Below, in pieces: positions 17,615 to 25,264 of a DNA stretch of 64,000 nucleotides. The stretch lies in contig NC_014151.1 of NCBI RefSeq assembly GCF_000092865.1, positions 1,302,001 to 1,366,000 of the forward strand, written 5' to 3'. Positions within the stretch are counted from its first letter, which is position 1. Each line of letters begins with the position of its first letter. Below the pieces are notes generated by a model, which was not told the DNA's origin, did no database searches, and saw only the letters and a list, made by a program, of their open reading frames with translations. The position numbers were made by a program, and so were the translations under genes. This DNA comes from Cellulomonas flavigena DSM 20109. Its GTDB lineage: Bacteria; Actinomycetota; Actinomycetes; Actinomycetales; Cellulomonadaceae.

Positions 17615-18691
17615 GTGCACGGTGAGTACAAGGTCCCCGGGGGCAAGCTCGTGGTCGTCGACCTCGAGGTCGAGGACGGGCGCCTGCGGGACGTGAGCGT
17701 CGCGGGCGACTTCTTCCTCGAGCCGGACGAGGCGCTCGACGTGCTCTCTGGCGCGCTCGAGGGGGTCCCCGCGGACGCGGGTGTCGCGCAGCTCGCGCAG
17801 GTGCTCGACGACGCGCTGCGGCTGGCGACCGACCAGGGTCGCGTGGCCGGTCCGGTGGCGATGGTCGGGTTCGACGTGCGGGCTGTGGCGGTCGCGGTGC
17901 GCCGCGCGCTCGGCCTGTCGACGGGGTGGGACGACCACGAGTTCGCGCTGCTGCGAGGCGGTCCGCTGCACCCCGCGGTCCACGTCGCGCTGGACCAGGT
18001 GCTCACCGAGGAGCTCGCGGCCGGGCGCCGCGGCCCGACGGTGCGGTTCTGGGAGTGGCAGGAGCCGGCGGTCGTCATCGGCTCGTTCCAGTCGCTGCGC
18101 AACGAGGTCGACCTCGCGGCGGCCGAGCGGCACGGTGTGACGGTGGTGCGCCGGATCTCCGGCGGCGGGGCGATGTTCATGGAGGCGGGCAACTGCATCA
18201 CGTTCTCGCTGGTCGTTCCCGGGTCCCTGGTCGACGGCATGTCCTTCGAGGACTCGTACGCGTTCCTCAACGACTGGGTGCTGGGTGCGCTGGCGGACGT
18301 CGGTGTCACCGCGAGGACCACCGGCCTCAACGACATCGCGTCACCCGCCGGCAAGCTCGCGGGCTCCGCGCAGAAGCGCCTGGCCGGCGGTGCCGTGCTG
18401 CACCACGTGACGATGGCCTACGACATCGACGCCGACAAGATGACCGAGGTGCTGCGCATCGGCCGCGAGAAGCTCTCCGACAAGGGCACGCGCTCGGCGG
18501 ACAAGCGCGTCGACCCGGTGCGCTCGCAGACCCGCCTGCCGCGTGCGGAGGTGGTCGACGCGTTCGTGGCGCACTTCCGCTCGCGGTACCGCACGGTCGA
18601 CGACGTGCTGCGGCCCGCGGAGCTCGAGCGCGCGCACGACCTGGTCCGCACCAAGTTCAGCGACGAGTCCTGGACGGCGCGGGTGCCCTGA
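17615..18691 (+). CDS. Lipoate--protein ligase family protein (accessory domain N-terminal)
   Basis: A 358-residue protein. Residues 1 to about 95 (EYKVPGGKLVVVDLEVEDG ... FFLEPDEAL) resemble the small accessory domain that in E. coli LplA is C-terminal; the catalytic BPL/LplA domain follows, with RRISGGGAMFMEAGNCITFS (the RRxSGGGAV motif) and the Lys-site GLNDIASPAGKLAGSAQKR. It would attach lipoate (or octanoate) to E2 and GcvH proteins. The swapped domain order is found in other actinobacteria. Leaderless-type start. Confidence 0.87.
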   Translation: MHGEYKVPGGKLVVVDLEVEDGRLRDVSVAGDFFLEPDEALDVLSGALEGVPADAGVAQLAQVLDDALRLATDQGRVAGPVAMVGFDVRAVAVAVRRALGLSTGWDDHEFALLRGGPLHPAVHVALDQVLTEELAAGRRGPTVRFWEWQEPAVVIGSFQSLRNEVDLAAAERHGVTVVRRISGGGAMFMEAGNCITFSLVVPGSLVDGMSFEDSYAFLNDWVLGALADVGVTARTTGLNDIASPAGKLAGSAQKRLAGGAVLHHVTMAYDIDADKMTEVLRIGREKLSDKGTRSADKRVDPVRSQTRLPRAEVVDAFVAHFRSRYRTVDDVLRPAELERAHDLVRTKFSDESWTARVP

Positions 18692-18979
18692 CCGGGGTGC
18701 CGGCCCCGGCGAGCGCGTCCTTCCCACCTTTTTGACCGTTCTGCCGGACTGACTTGGGTTGACCGAGGCGGGTCGTCCGGAGGCATGTCCTCCTGGTCAC
18801 GGCCGCACCGTCAGGGGGGCACCACGACAGCCGGGGGCTGCGCGACGCCGCGCACCCCGACCCAGGGCACTCCTCTGCGTGGCGGCACGGTCAGGGTTCC
18901 GGTCGCCCACCGACCGGGGCCGCCTGGTCCCGGTCCTCCGACGCCGGTCGTCGACCGGCTCGTCACTGGGGGGGCACCC
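18692..18979 (+). other. Intergenic leader region before the bacteriocin gene
   Basis: No gene could be supported here. It has a slightly AT-richer patch (18729-18765) with two TTGACCG words 27 bp apart (18732, 18759) that could be -35 hexamers, but no convincing -10 follows at the right distance. The bacteriocin frame is open upstream to an ATG at 18785; that extension looks like random GC-rich coding and is not included. Confidence 0.4.
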
Positions 18980-19315
18980 ATGGCAGCACGTGGCACGACA
19001 CGCGGCCCGTCACGGACGCGCAGGGCACTACTGACGGTCGCGCTCGCGCTGGGCGTCGCGGTCAGCGGGGGGACGGCGGCGTACGCCGTGGTCGTCTCCG
19101 CGGGCGGCGGCACCTGGCACTACGGCGGTCCGAGCCTCACGCCGAGCTACAACTGGTCGAACTACCTGCACCCGACCAAGGACCACGCGTCGTCCGTGAC
19201 CGGCGACCGCGGCCTGGTGCGTTCGGAGTGCCGTGCTCCGGAGGTGTGGTCGAAGGCGTCGGCGTGGGACTCCAACCCGTTCCGGCAGGACCAGGCGTAC
19301 TGGCACTACTGCTGA
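18980..19315 (+). CDS. Lactococcin 972 family bacteriocin precursor
   Basis: A 111-residue preprotein. A Sec signal peptide (RRALLTVALALGVAVSGG ... AYA) is followed by the mature family pattern: GGGTWHYG, SNYLHPTKDHASSV, VWSKASAWDSN and the C-terminal aromatic ending AYWHYC. Lactococcin 972 blocks septum formation by binding lipid II in sensitive cells. The ATG at 18980 has a GGGGGGG Shine-Dalgarno. The normal partners, a 7-TM immunity/permease protein and an ABC ATPase, follow downstream but both are damaged. The final Cys is unusual for the family as I recall it. Confidence 0.88.
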   Translation: MAARGTTRGPSRTRRALLTVALALGVAVSGGTAAYAVVVSAGGGTWHYGGPSLTPSYNWSNYLHPTKDHASSVTGDRGLVRSECRAPEVWSKASAWDSNPFRQDQAYWHYC

Positions 19316-19327
19316 GCGGTCGCGCGC

Positions 19328-19364
19328 GCGGCGGGGCCGGTCACGTCGTGGCCGGCCCCGCCGC
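19328..19364 (+). terminator. Hairpin after the bacteriocin gene
   Basis: 13-bp perfect stem (19328-19340 with 19352-19364) twelve nt after the bacteriocin stop. It could uncouple or attenuate bacteriocin transcription relative to the downstream immunity/export genes. Confidence 0.65.
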
Positions 19365-19423
19365 ACCGCACCCCAGCCCGGCACCACGGCCGACGCCCAC
19401 CGGCGCAGGCCCGGGAGGACGAC

Positions 19424-20667
19424 ATGACCCACCGCGGGACGCGCCTGGCCTACGTGCTCGTGCTGCTGTACGCCGCGGCCACGGCGTTCCTCGTCGTGCG
19501 GGGTCTCGAGGAGTCGGGCGTGCTCGGCGCCGACCACCTCCTGCACGTCTCCGGCGAGGGCGGCGCCGGCGGTGCCGCCGCCGTGGCCGCGCTCACCGAG
19601 GTCTCCCGCGAGCAGCGCGTCGACGTCGGGCGCCTCGTGGACGACGTCCTGGCATCGGGCGAGCTGCGCCACCTGTACCTCGCGGTCGGACGCCCGGACG
19701 GCCCGCGTGCGTCGTGGGCGCAGGAGGGCTACCCGGCGTTCGTGCCGCAGGGCCGCACGCAGGTCCACGCGCTGGCGGAGCTGGGGCACCTGGACCCGCG
19801 CGGCGGGTACGTGGTCTTCGGTGACGCGGGCGGTCGCGACGCGGTCGCGGACGCCGTGCGCGCCCTCGGCTACCAGGTCGAGACACGCGCCTACTACGAC
19901 GCCGGCGCGATCGCGCAGTGGGTGGGGCACCAGCCGTTCGGCACGGGGCTGCTGGTGGTGGCCCTGCTCGTCGTCGTGGTGGTCGCCGCGGGCGTGCTGG
20001 CCGGCGTCAAGGGCTACGCGGTGCAGCGCCTGCACGGGCCGTGCTCGGCGCTGCGGGGGAGCGGGTGTTCACCTACGGCACGGAGCGCGGCACGCCGGAC
20101 GGTCCCGTGCTGGTCGCGCCGGTCGTGGTCGTCGTCGACGCCGCGAGCGGGGTCGTCCCGCCCGCCGACTACATGGCGTGGGCCAGCCAGGGAGCGGTGC
20201 TCGTCCGCGACCCGCAGACCGCCGTGGCGTCCGCCCGGGAGGCCGGACTGGTGGACTTCGTGACGAGCTTCCGCCCCGCGCGGCAGGAGGCGGCCGACGT
20301 GTACGCGCAGGTCGTGAGGGAGCTGCGGCTGCACCTGGCGAACTGCGCGGCCGCCCTGCTCGTCCTGCTCGCGACCGCCGTGGGGCTCGGTCAGGTGTAC
20401 ACGCGGGCGCACGCGCAGCGGCTGTTCGTGTCCTACGTGCACGGCAGGTCGCTCGTGCGGACGCACCCCGGGCTCCTGGCCGCCGAGGGTGCGCTGCTCG
20501 TGGGTGTGGGCGTGGCCTCCGCAGCCGCGACCGCGGCGTTGCTCGGCGCCGGCCCGGGGGAGGGCTCGGGCGCCGACGCAGACCTCGCCCTCGGCGGGCT
20601 GCAGCCGCTGCTCGCGTCGGCGTGGGCGGTGCTCAGCGCGGGCCTCGTCGTCGCCGCACTCGTCGTC
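19424..20667 (+). pseudogene. Bacteriocin-associated integral membrane (immunity/permease) protein, frameshifted and truncated
   Basis: The N-terminal part is intact from ATG 19424: a TM helix (LAYVLVLLYAAATAFLVVRG), an exported domain, and a second helix ending in GVKGYAVQRLHG (about 20038). There the frame is lost; homologous-looking sequence resumes in another frame at about 20050 (AAGERVFTYGTE ... DGPVLVAPVVVVVDAASGVV ... LHLANCAAALLVLLATAVGL) and stops being permease-like at about 20667 (LVVAALVV). The family is normally about 650-700 residues, only about 410 remain, so an internal deletion and loss of the C-terminus are inferred. Normally this gene confers immunity to, or exports, lactococcin 972. 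Confidence 0.75.
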
Positions 20668-21187
20668 CACGCTGCTCAACTGCGTCGGGCTGCTGGAACC
20701 GGCCACGGCGGGCCGCGTCGTGGTGGACGGGGTCGACGTGACCCGGCTCGGCCCCGGCGGGGCACGCCGGTTCCGCCGCGACAGCCTCGGGTACCTGTTC
20801 CAGGGGTACGCCCTGGTCGAGAACGCGACGGCGCGCGCGAACCTCGAGATCGCCGTGGGCGGCCGCCGACGCGTGCCGCGGGCCGTGCTGGAGGCGGCGC
20901 TCGAGCGCGTCGGTCTCGGTGGGCGGGGCGAGGACCCCGTGTACCTGCTCAGCGGCGGCGAGCAGCAGCGGGTGGCCCTGGCCCGGCTGCTCGTGCGCCG
21001 GCCCCGGCTCGTGCTGGCCGACGAGCCGACGGGGTCCCTCGACGCCGAGAACGGCCGCATGGTCGTGGACTCGTTGCGGGAGATGGCGACGGACGGGTGC
21101 GCGGTCGTCGTGGCGACGCACGACGCGGAGGTCGCCGCGGCCTGCTCGTCGGTCGTGGCGCTCGCGCCGGTGACCCAGCCGGTCTGA
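20666..21187 (+). pseudogene. Lactococcin 972-type ABC transporter ATPase lacking Walker A
   Basis: About 170 residues of an ABC ATPase: STLLNCVGLLEPATAGRVVV, Q-loop YLFQGYALVENATARAN, signature LLSGGEQQRVALARLL, Walker B LVLADEPTGSLD, and H-loop VVVATHDAEVA. The segment that should precede STLLN, with the GxxGSGK Walker A, is absent: permease sequence runs straight into it at 20661-20668. No plausible start codon with a ribosome site lies near. It is the partner of the damaged permease gene; ATP binding would be lost even if translated. Confidence 0.78.
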
Positions 21188-21223
21188 CGTGCACCGTCGT
21201 GGTGTGGAGACCTGACGCCGGTC

Positions 21224-21574
21224 TCAGCGCGGCCACGTGAGCACGACGGCGAGCGCCGCGGCTCCCAGCAGGACCAGCGCGGCCGCGCACGCGGTGACGA
21301 GCCGGCCGCCCGGGTCGCGCCCCACCGTGGTGCGCTCGGCGGACGTCAACGCCGCCCGCCCGCGCCCGTGCACCCCGGCCCGGCGGCGGCGTGCCGCTCG
21401 CAGCAGCACGACCGCGAGCGCCGTGCCGGCCACGGCCACGCCCCACGCGGCGGCTCCCCAGGTCTCCGCCAGCAGCCGCCCCGCCGCGACCGACCCGGCG
21501 ACGAGCCCCAGCGCGGTGCGCCGCCACGCGAGCGCGGTCCGCTCCGCCGCGAGCGAGGGGTGTGCGGGCGTCAT
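21224..21574 (-). CDS. DUF202 family membrane protein
   Basis: A 116-residue protein beginning SLAAERTALAWRRTALGLVAG, the hallmark ERTxLAWxRTxL of the DUF202/YidH family, followed by three hydrophobic helices in all. Function unknown. Its ATG at 21574 overlaps the stop of the upstream DUF202 gene by 4 nt, so the two are translationally coupled and may form one complex. Confidence 0.83.
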   Translation of the reverse strand: MTPAHPSLAAERTALAWRRTALGLVAGSVAAGRLLAETWGAAAWGVAVAGTALAVVLLRAARRRRAGVHGRGRAALTSAERTTVGRDPGGRLVTACAAALVLLGAAALAVVLTWPR

Positions 21575-21960
21575 GCGCGCAGCAGCCCGATCAGCACCAG
21601 GACGCCGGCGACGGCGACGCCCGCGACGAGCAGTCCGAACCCGACGGGCGCCGGCAGCGGGTCGCCGCGCCGCATCGCGCGCTCGCCACGCGCCCACCCC
21701 CACCACGCGACGGCGGGTGCGGTGGAGCCCAGCGCGATGAGCACGACCGCGGCCGCCAGCCGCATGCCCGGCTCGACGGGCAGGTCGAGCGCCTCGAGCG
21801 CGACCCCGCCGGCGAGCAGCGCCAGGCCGGTGCGGGCCCACGCGAGGAACGTGCGCTCGTTGGCGAGCGAGAACCGGGCGTCAGGCTCGGTGCCGACGCC
21901 GTAGACCCAGCGGGGGAACCGGCGGTCGGGAGCATGCGGCGGCGGCGCGTCGTGCGGCAT
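21571..21960 (-). CDS. DUF202 family membrane protein (YidH-like)
   Basis: A 129-residue protein: FSLANERTFLAWARTGLALL is the family motif, with three transmembrane helices and the usual FPRWVYGVGTEPDARF lead-in. Function unknown. First gene of the DUF202 pair. ATG at 21960; the open frame extends upstream but homology starts here. Confidence 0.85.
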   Translation of the reverse strand: MPHDAPPPHAPDRRFPRWVYGVGTEPDARFSLANERTFLAWARTGLALLAGGVALEALDLPVEPGMRLAAAVVLIALGSTAPAVAWWGWARGERAMRRGDPLPAPVGFGLLVAGVAVAGVLVLIGLLRA

Positions 21961-22010
21961 GCGTCCATCCTCCCCGGCGCCGGTCGTCGCCGCCGCCGGA
22001 CGCCCCGCGG

Positions 22011-22757
22011 TCACCCGGCGGGTGTCGCGCGCAGCCCGAACACGGCGGTCCCGATCCGCACGACCGTCGCGCCCTCGGCCACGGCGGCCTCGAGGTCGCC
22101 GCTCATCCCCATCGACAGTCCGTGCGCGTGCTCCGTCCCCGGCTCGCCGGACGCGACGACCTCGTCGCGCACCGCACGCAGCCGCGCGAAGCCCGCGCGG
22201 ACGACGCGCTCGTCGTCGCTGCGCGCCCCCACGGTCATGAGTCCCGCGAGCCGCAGCCCGGGCAGCGCCGCGACGCGCACCGCGAGGTCCGCGGCCGCGT
22301 CGGGGGCGACGCCGTGCTTGGTCGGCTCGCCCGACACGTTGGCCTGCACCCACACGTCCAGCGGCTGCTCGCGTCCCTGCGCGCGGCCGGACAGCCGCCG
22401 CGCCAGCGCGTCGTCGGCCACCGACTCGACGGCTGCCGCCCAGCGCAGCGCCGCGTTCACCTTGTTCGACTGCAGCGGTCCGATGACGTGCCAGGTCGGC
22501 TCGAGGTCGGCGAGCGCGGGTGCCTTGGTCACGAGCTCCTGGACGCGGTTCTCGCCCAGCAGGACGGGCGCGTGCGTGGCACCGGCGGTGCGGGCAGCCG
22601 TGTCGGCCAGGAGCGCGGCACGCACCGTCGCCACGTCCATCGTCTTCGACGCGAGCAGCACCCGGACCTCGTCGGGCCGGCGAGCGGCCGCGGCGCACGC
22701 CGCCGCGACCCGCTCCTGCACCTGCGCCAGCCGGCGCGCCACGTCGTCGCTGCTCAC
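22011..22757 (-). CDS. YggS family pyridoxal phosphate homeostasis protein
   Basis: A 248-residue fold-type III PLP-binding protein. PLP Lys lies in VLLASKTMDVATV; also LLGENRVQEL, WHVIGPLQSNKVN, VNVSGEPTKHG-like text (QANVSGEPTKHG) and the ending LSMGMSGDLEAAVAEGATVVRIGTA (split here by the phosphate site). It buffers PLP and influences amino acid and keto-acid pools; loss disturbs Ile/Val metabolism in E. coli. In many actinobacteria yggS sits by ftsZ; here it does not. Start GTG 22757 with a GGGGG stretch before it. Confidence 0.9.
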   Translation of the reverse strand: MSSDDVARRLAQVQERVAAACAAAARRPDEVRVLLASKTMDVATVRAALLADTAARTAGATHAPVLLGENRVQELVTKAPALADLEPTWHVIGPLQSNKVNAALRWAAAVESVADDALARRLSGRAQGREQPLDVWVQANVSGEPTKHGVAPDAAADLAVRVAALPGLRLAGLMTVGARSDDERVVRAGFARLRAVRDEVVASGEPGTEHAHGLSMGMSGDLEAAVAEGATVVRIGTAVFGLRATPAG

Positions 22758-22879
22758 GACCCCCGACCGTACCGGCACGCGGCCGACCTCCCCGACCACG
22801 CCGGGCGGACGGCCGGAACCGGCGGGTGAGAACGCGTGCGCACGTGTGGCGGACCGGGCCGTCACGGTCGCATGCTGAC

Positions 22880-23434
22880 GTGGTGGAGAGGTGCACCGGG
22901 CGGCTGCTCGTCGCGACACCGGGCCTGCGTGATCGCAGCTTCCGGCGTGCGGTCGTGCTCGTGCTCGACCACACCGCCGAGGGAGCGCTGGGCGTCGTGC
23001 TCGACCGTCCGCTCGACATCGACGCGCGCACGGTCCTGCCGCAGTGGCAGGAGCACCTGAGCACGCCCGGTCGGCTGTTCCAGGGCGGGCCGGTCGCGCG
23101 GGACACCGCGCTCGCGCTCGCGGACCTGCCGGGTGCCGACGCCCCGCCGGGCGTGCAGGCGCTGTCCCCGCGTCTCGGCGTCGTCGACCTCGACGCCCCG
23201 CCCGCCCTGGTCGTCGACGCGGTCCGCGCGCTGCGCGTCTTCGTGGGCTACGCGGGCTGGGGGCCCGGACAGCTCGACGACGAGGTGGACGTCGGGGGCT
23301 GGTTCGTCGTCGACCACGAGCCCGGGGACGCGTTCAGCGCCGACCCGCGCGGGCTGTGGCGACGCGTGCTGCGCCGCCAGCCCGGGGACCTGGCGCTGCT
23401 GTCGACGGCGCCGGACGACGTGTCGCTGAACTGA
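22880..23434 (+). CDS. YqgE/AlgH family protein
   Basis: A 184-residue protein with family text GRLLVATPGLRDRSFRRAVV, LDHTAEGALGVVLDRPL, LFQGGPVARDTALAL and VFVGYAGWGPGQLDDEV. Function unknown although structure is known; distant relation to a regulator name (AlgH) is not evidence of regulation. Two adjacent GTG codons (22880, 22883) could start it; no Shine-Dalgarno is evident. Confidence 0.88.
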   Translation: MVERCTGRLLVATPGLRDRSFRRAVVLVLDHTAEGALGVVLDRPLDIDARTVLPQWQEHLSTPGRLFQGGPVARDTALALADLPGADAPPGVQALSPRLGVVDLDAPPALVVDAVRALRVFVGYAGWGPGQLDDEVDVGGWFVVDHEPGDAFSADPRGLWRRVLRRQPGDLALLSTAPDDVSLN

Positions 23435-23500
23435 CGACCCGGGTGGGCTCCGGGGGATCCCCGATGTCGCAGCACCGGCCGCGCGTGGCACGGTGGGGGC

Positions 23501-23899
23501 GTGAAGACCCTGCTCAACGTCATCTGGCTCGTGTTCGCCGGCGCGTGGCTCGCGCTGGGGTACGTCCTCGCGGGCGTGATCTGCTGCGTCCTGATCGTGA
23601 CGATCCCGTTCGGCATCGCGTCTTTCCGCATCGCGAGCTACGTGCTCTGGCCGTTCGGTCGGACGATCGTCGAGAAGCCCACGGCCGGCGCCTGGTCGAC
23701 CATCGGCAACGTCGTCTGGGTGCTGGTGGCGGGGATCTGGCTCGCGATCGGGCACGTCACGACCGCGATCCCCCTGTTCGTGTCGATCATCGGCATCCCC
23801 ATGGGCATCGCGAACCTCAAGCTCATCCCGGTGTCGCTCGTGCCACTGGGCAAGCAGATCGTGCCGACCGACAGCCCGTTCGCCGCCTACGGCCGCTGA
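23501..23899 (+). CDS. YccF domain-containing membrane protein
   Basis: A 132-residue protein with two copies of the YccF unit: ICCVLIVTIPFGIASFRIAS with FGRTIV, then PLFVSIIGIPMGIANLKLI with LGKQIV, and about four hydrophobic helices. It is an inner-membrane protein of unknown role. Start GTG at 23501. Convergent with the YbaK gene 9 bp away. Confidence 0.88.
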   Translation: MKTLLNVIWLVFAGAWLALGYVLAGVICCVLIVTIPFGIASFRIASYVLWPFGRTIVEKPTAGAWSTIGNVVWVLVAGIWLAIGHVTTAIPLFVSIIGIPMGIANLKLIPVSLVPLGKQIVPTDSPFAAYGR

Positions 23900-23908
23900 G
23901 GCGGGGCG

Positions 23909-24409
23909 TCAGTCGCGCGCGATCGCGGCGACCGTCGCGTCCGTGAGCCGCACGAGGTCGTCGGGTGCGAGCTCGACGTCCAGCCCGCGGCGGCCACCGG
24001 AGACGAGCACGGTGTCGAACAGCCAGATCGTCTCGTCGAGCACGGTCGCCAGCGTGGTGCGCTGCCCGAGCGGGGAGATGCCGCCCACGACGTAGCCCGT
24101 GGCGCGCTCGGCGGCGTGCGCGTCGGCCATGACGGCGCGCTTCCCGCCGACCGCCGCGGCGAGGGCCTTGAGGTCGAGCCTCCCCGTGACGGGGACGACA
24201 GCCACCGTGAGGGCGCCGTCGACCTCGGCGACGAGCGTCTTGAAGACCTGCTCGGGCGGCACGCCCAGCAGGTGCGCGGCCTCCAGCCCGTAGCCGAGGT
24301 CGCTCGCCGGGTCGTGCTCGTACGTGCGGGCGGTGTGCGGGACACCGGCCTCGACGAGCGCCACGAGGGCGGGGGTCCCGGTGCTGGTGCGCGCGTCCTT
24401 CCTGACCAC
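23909..24409 (-). CDS. ybaK: Cys-tRNA(Pro) deacylase (YbaK family)
   Basis: A 166-residue editing enzyme with the INS/YbaK fold: EHDPASDLGYGLEAAHLLG, VFKTLVAEVDG, and AERATGYVVGGISPLGQR, which contain the Lys and Gly residues of the deacylation site. It hydrolyses Cys mischarged on tRNA-Pro. Start GTG at 24409 with TACCCT 7 nt upstream and no ribosome site, so probably leaderless. Confidence 0.9.
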   Translation of the reverse strand: MVRKDARTSTGTPALVALVEAGVPHTARTYEHDPASDLGYGLEAAHLLGVPPEQVFKTLVAEVDGALTVAVVPVTGRLDLKALAAAVGGKRAVMADAHAAERATGYVVGGISPLGQRTTLATVLDETIWLFDTVLVSGGRRGLDVELAPDDLVRLTDATVAAIARD

Positions 24410-24416
24410 GGCGACC

Positions 24417-24422
24417 AGGGTA
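24417..24422 (-). promoter_or_regulatory. Probable leaderless -10 element of ybaK
   Basis: On the minus strand TACCCT, 7 nt before the GTG at 24409. Inferred. Confidence 0.45.
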
Positions 24423-24437
24423 GGGCGTCGCAGGGCG

Positions 24438-25049
24438 TCAGAGCGCGACGCCCACCAGTGCGCCGACGCCGTACGTCACGGCCATCGCGAGCGAGCCGCC
24501 GACCACGTTGCGCAGCACGGACCGGCCGTGGGAGGCGCCGGTGAAGCGCGCGGACGTCCAACCCGTCAGGACGAGGGCGACGACGACGGCCACGAACGTC
24601 GCGGGGACGCGCGCCGCGGTCGTCCACGGCGCCAGCACGACGAGCAGCGGGATCAGGGCACCGAGCGTGAACGCGCCCATCGATGCGAAGGCCGCGTGCC
24701 ACGGGTTGGTGAAGTCGTGGTCGACGTCGTTGATCGGGTTGCCCTGCTCCGCGGCGACGCGCTCGGCGTCGCGCTGGCTGCTGACCGACACGTACTCGCC
24801 TGACGCCATCGACAGCGCACCGGCGACGAGCGCGGCACCGCCGGCCAGCGCGATCGTCGACGTCGACGCGGCAGCGCCGGCGACCCCCACGACCGTCGCC
24901 GCGACGGACACGATGCCGTCGTTCGCACCGAGCACGCCGGCGCGCAGCCAGTTCAGCCCGGCGTTCGACGCGGCGGGGGCGGGGCGGTTCTCACGGGTCC
25001 CTCGCAGCAGCGCGCCGAGGCCGGGGACGTGGCCGGTGGTCGTGGTCAT
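24438..25049 (-). CDS. VIT1/CCC1 family Fe2+/Mn2+ transporter
   Basis: A 203-residue membrane protein: LNWLRAGVLGANDGIVSVAA and ALVAGALSMASGEYVSVSSQ are the diagnostic first two helices with metal-path Asp/Met/Glu, and three more helices follow. Bacterial members move Fe2+ or Mn2+ out of the cytoplasm. The linker between helices 2 and 3 is short, so no ferritin-like domain. A TAACGT -10 and three motifs resembling DtxR/IdeR boxes precede the gene, which fits metal-responsive control. Confidence 0.9.
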   Translation of the reverse strand: MTTTTGHVPGLGALLRGTRENRPAPAASNAGLNWLRAGVLGANDGIVSVAATVVGVAGAAASTSTIALAGGAALVAGALSMASGEYVSVSSQRDAERVAAEQGNPINDVDHDFTNPWHAAFASMGAFTLGALIPLLVVLAPWTTAARVPATFVAVVVALVLTGWTSARFTGASHGRSVLRNVVGGSLAMAVTYGVGALVGVAL

Positions 25050-25055
25050 GACCCC

Positions 25056-25061
25056 ACGTTA
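25056..25061 (-). promoter_or_regulatory. Probable leaderless -10 element of the VIT gene
   Basis: TAACGT on the minus strand, 6 nt before the ATG at 25049; overlaps a TTAGG word that may belong to a metal-regulator site. Confidence 0.5.
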
Positions 25062-25087
25062 GGCACGGCCACCCGGCTTGTCACCGC

Positions 25088-25134
25088 AGGAAAGCCTGCC
25101 CTGACCTGCGCAGACGCAGGTGTGCCTACCCTCA
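25088..25134 (-). promoter_or_regulatory. Candidate DtxR/IdeR-type boxes upstream of the VIT gene
   Basis: Two 17-bp words, AGGAAAGCCTGCCCTGA (25088-25104) and AGGTGTGCCTACCCTCA (25118-25134), each match by eye 13 of 17 positions of the iron-box consensus AGGTWAGSCTWACCTWA and are 30 bp apart. A weaker third word starts at 25059 (TTAGGCACGGCCACC). Their position before a metal transporter makes iron- or manganese-dependent control plausible; binding is not shown. Confidence 0.4.
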
Positions 25135-25163
25135 CCGGGGCTGGATCGACGGCTCGCCGACAA

Positions 25164-25198
25164 GGGGGGTGGGTGGGACGGGGGAGGGTGGGACGGGG
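25164..25198 (+). repeat. G-run cluster (potential G-quadruplex)
   Basis: Six runs of three or more G within 35 nt, separated by 1-2 nt, on the plus strand. It lies after the helicase gene (minus strand) and before the VIT promoter. Such a tract can form a quadruplex in single-stranded DNA or RNA; function unknown. Confidence 0.5.
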
Positions 25199-25264
25199 AG
25201 GCGCTCGCCGCCCATCCACCCCGTCCGTGCCCGCCCCCTCGGTGAGACGTCGATCCTGCCCCGG

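Noticed and set aside
18785..18979. In-frame ATG at 18785 that would add 65 residues to the bacteriocin precursor
   Set aside because: The added part is not signal-peptide-like and would bury the real Sec signal; ATG 18980 has a strong ribosome site right before a normal signal peptide.
19918..21240. Single fused membrane protein-ATPase gene across the bacteriocin locus
   Set aside because: The open frame at 19918-21240 has permease character only up to about 20667 and then becomes out-of-frame shadow of the ATPase; the homologous parts lie in three different frames.
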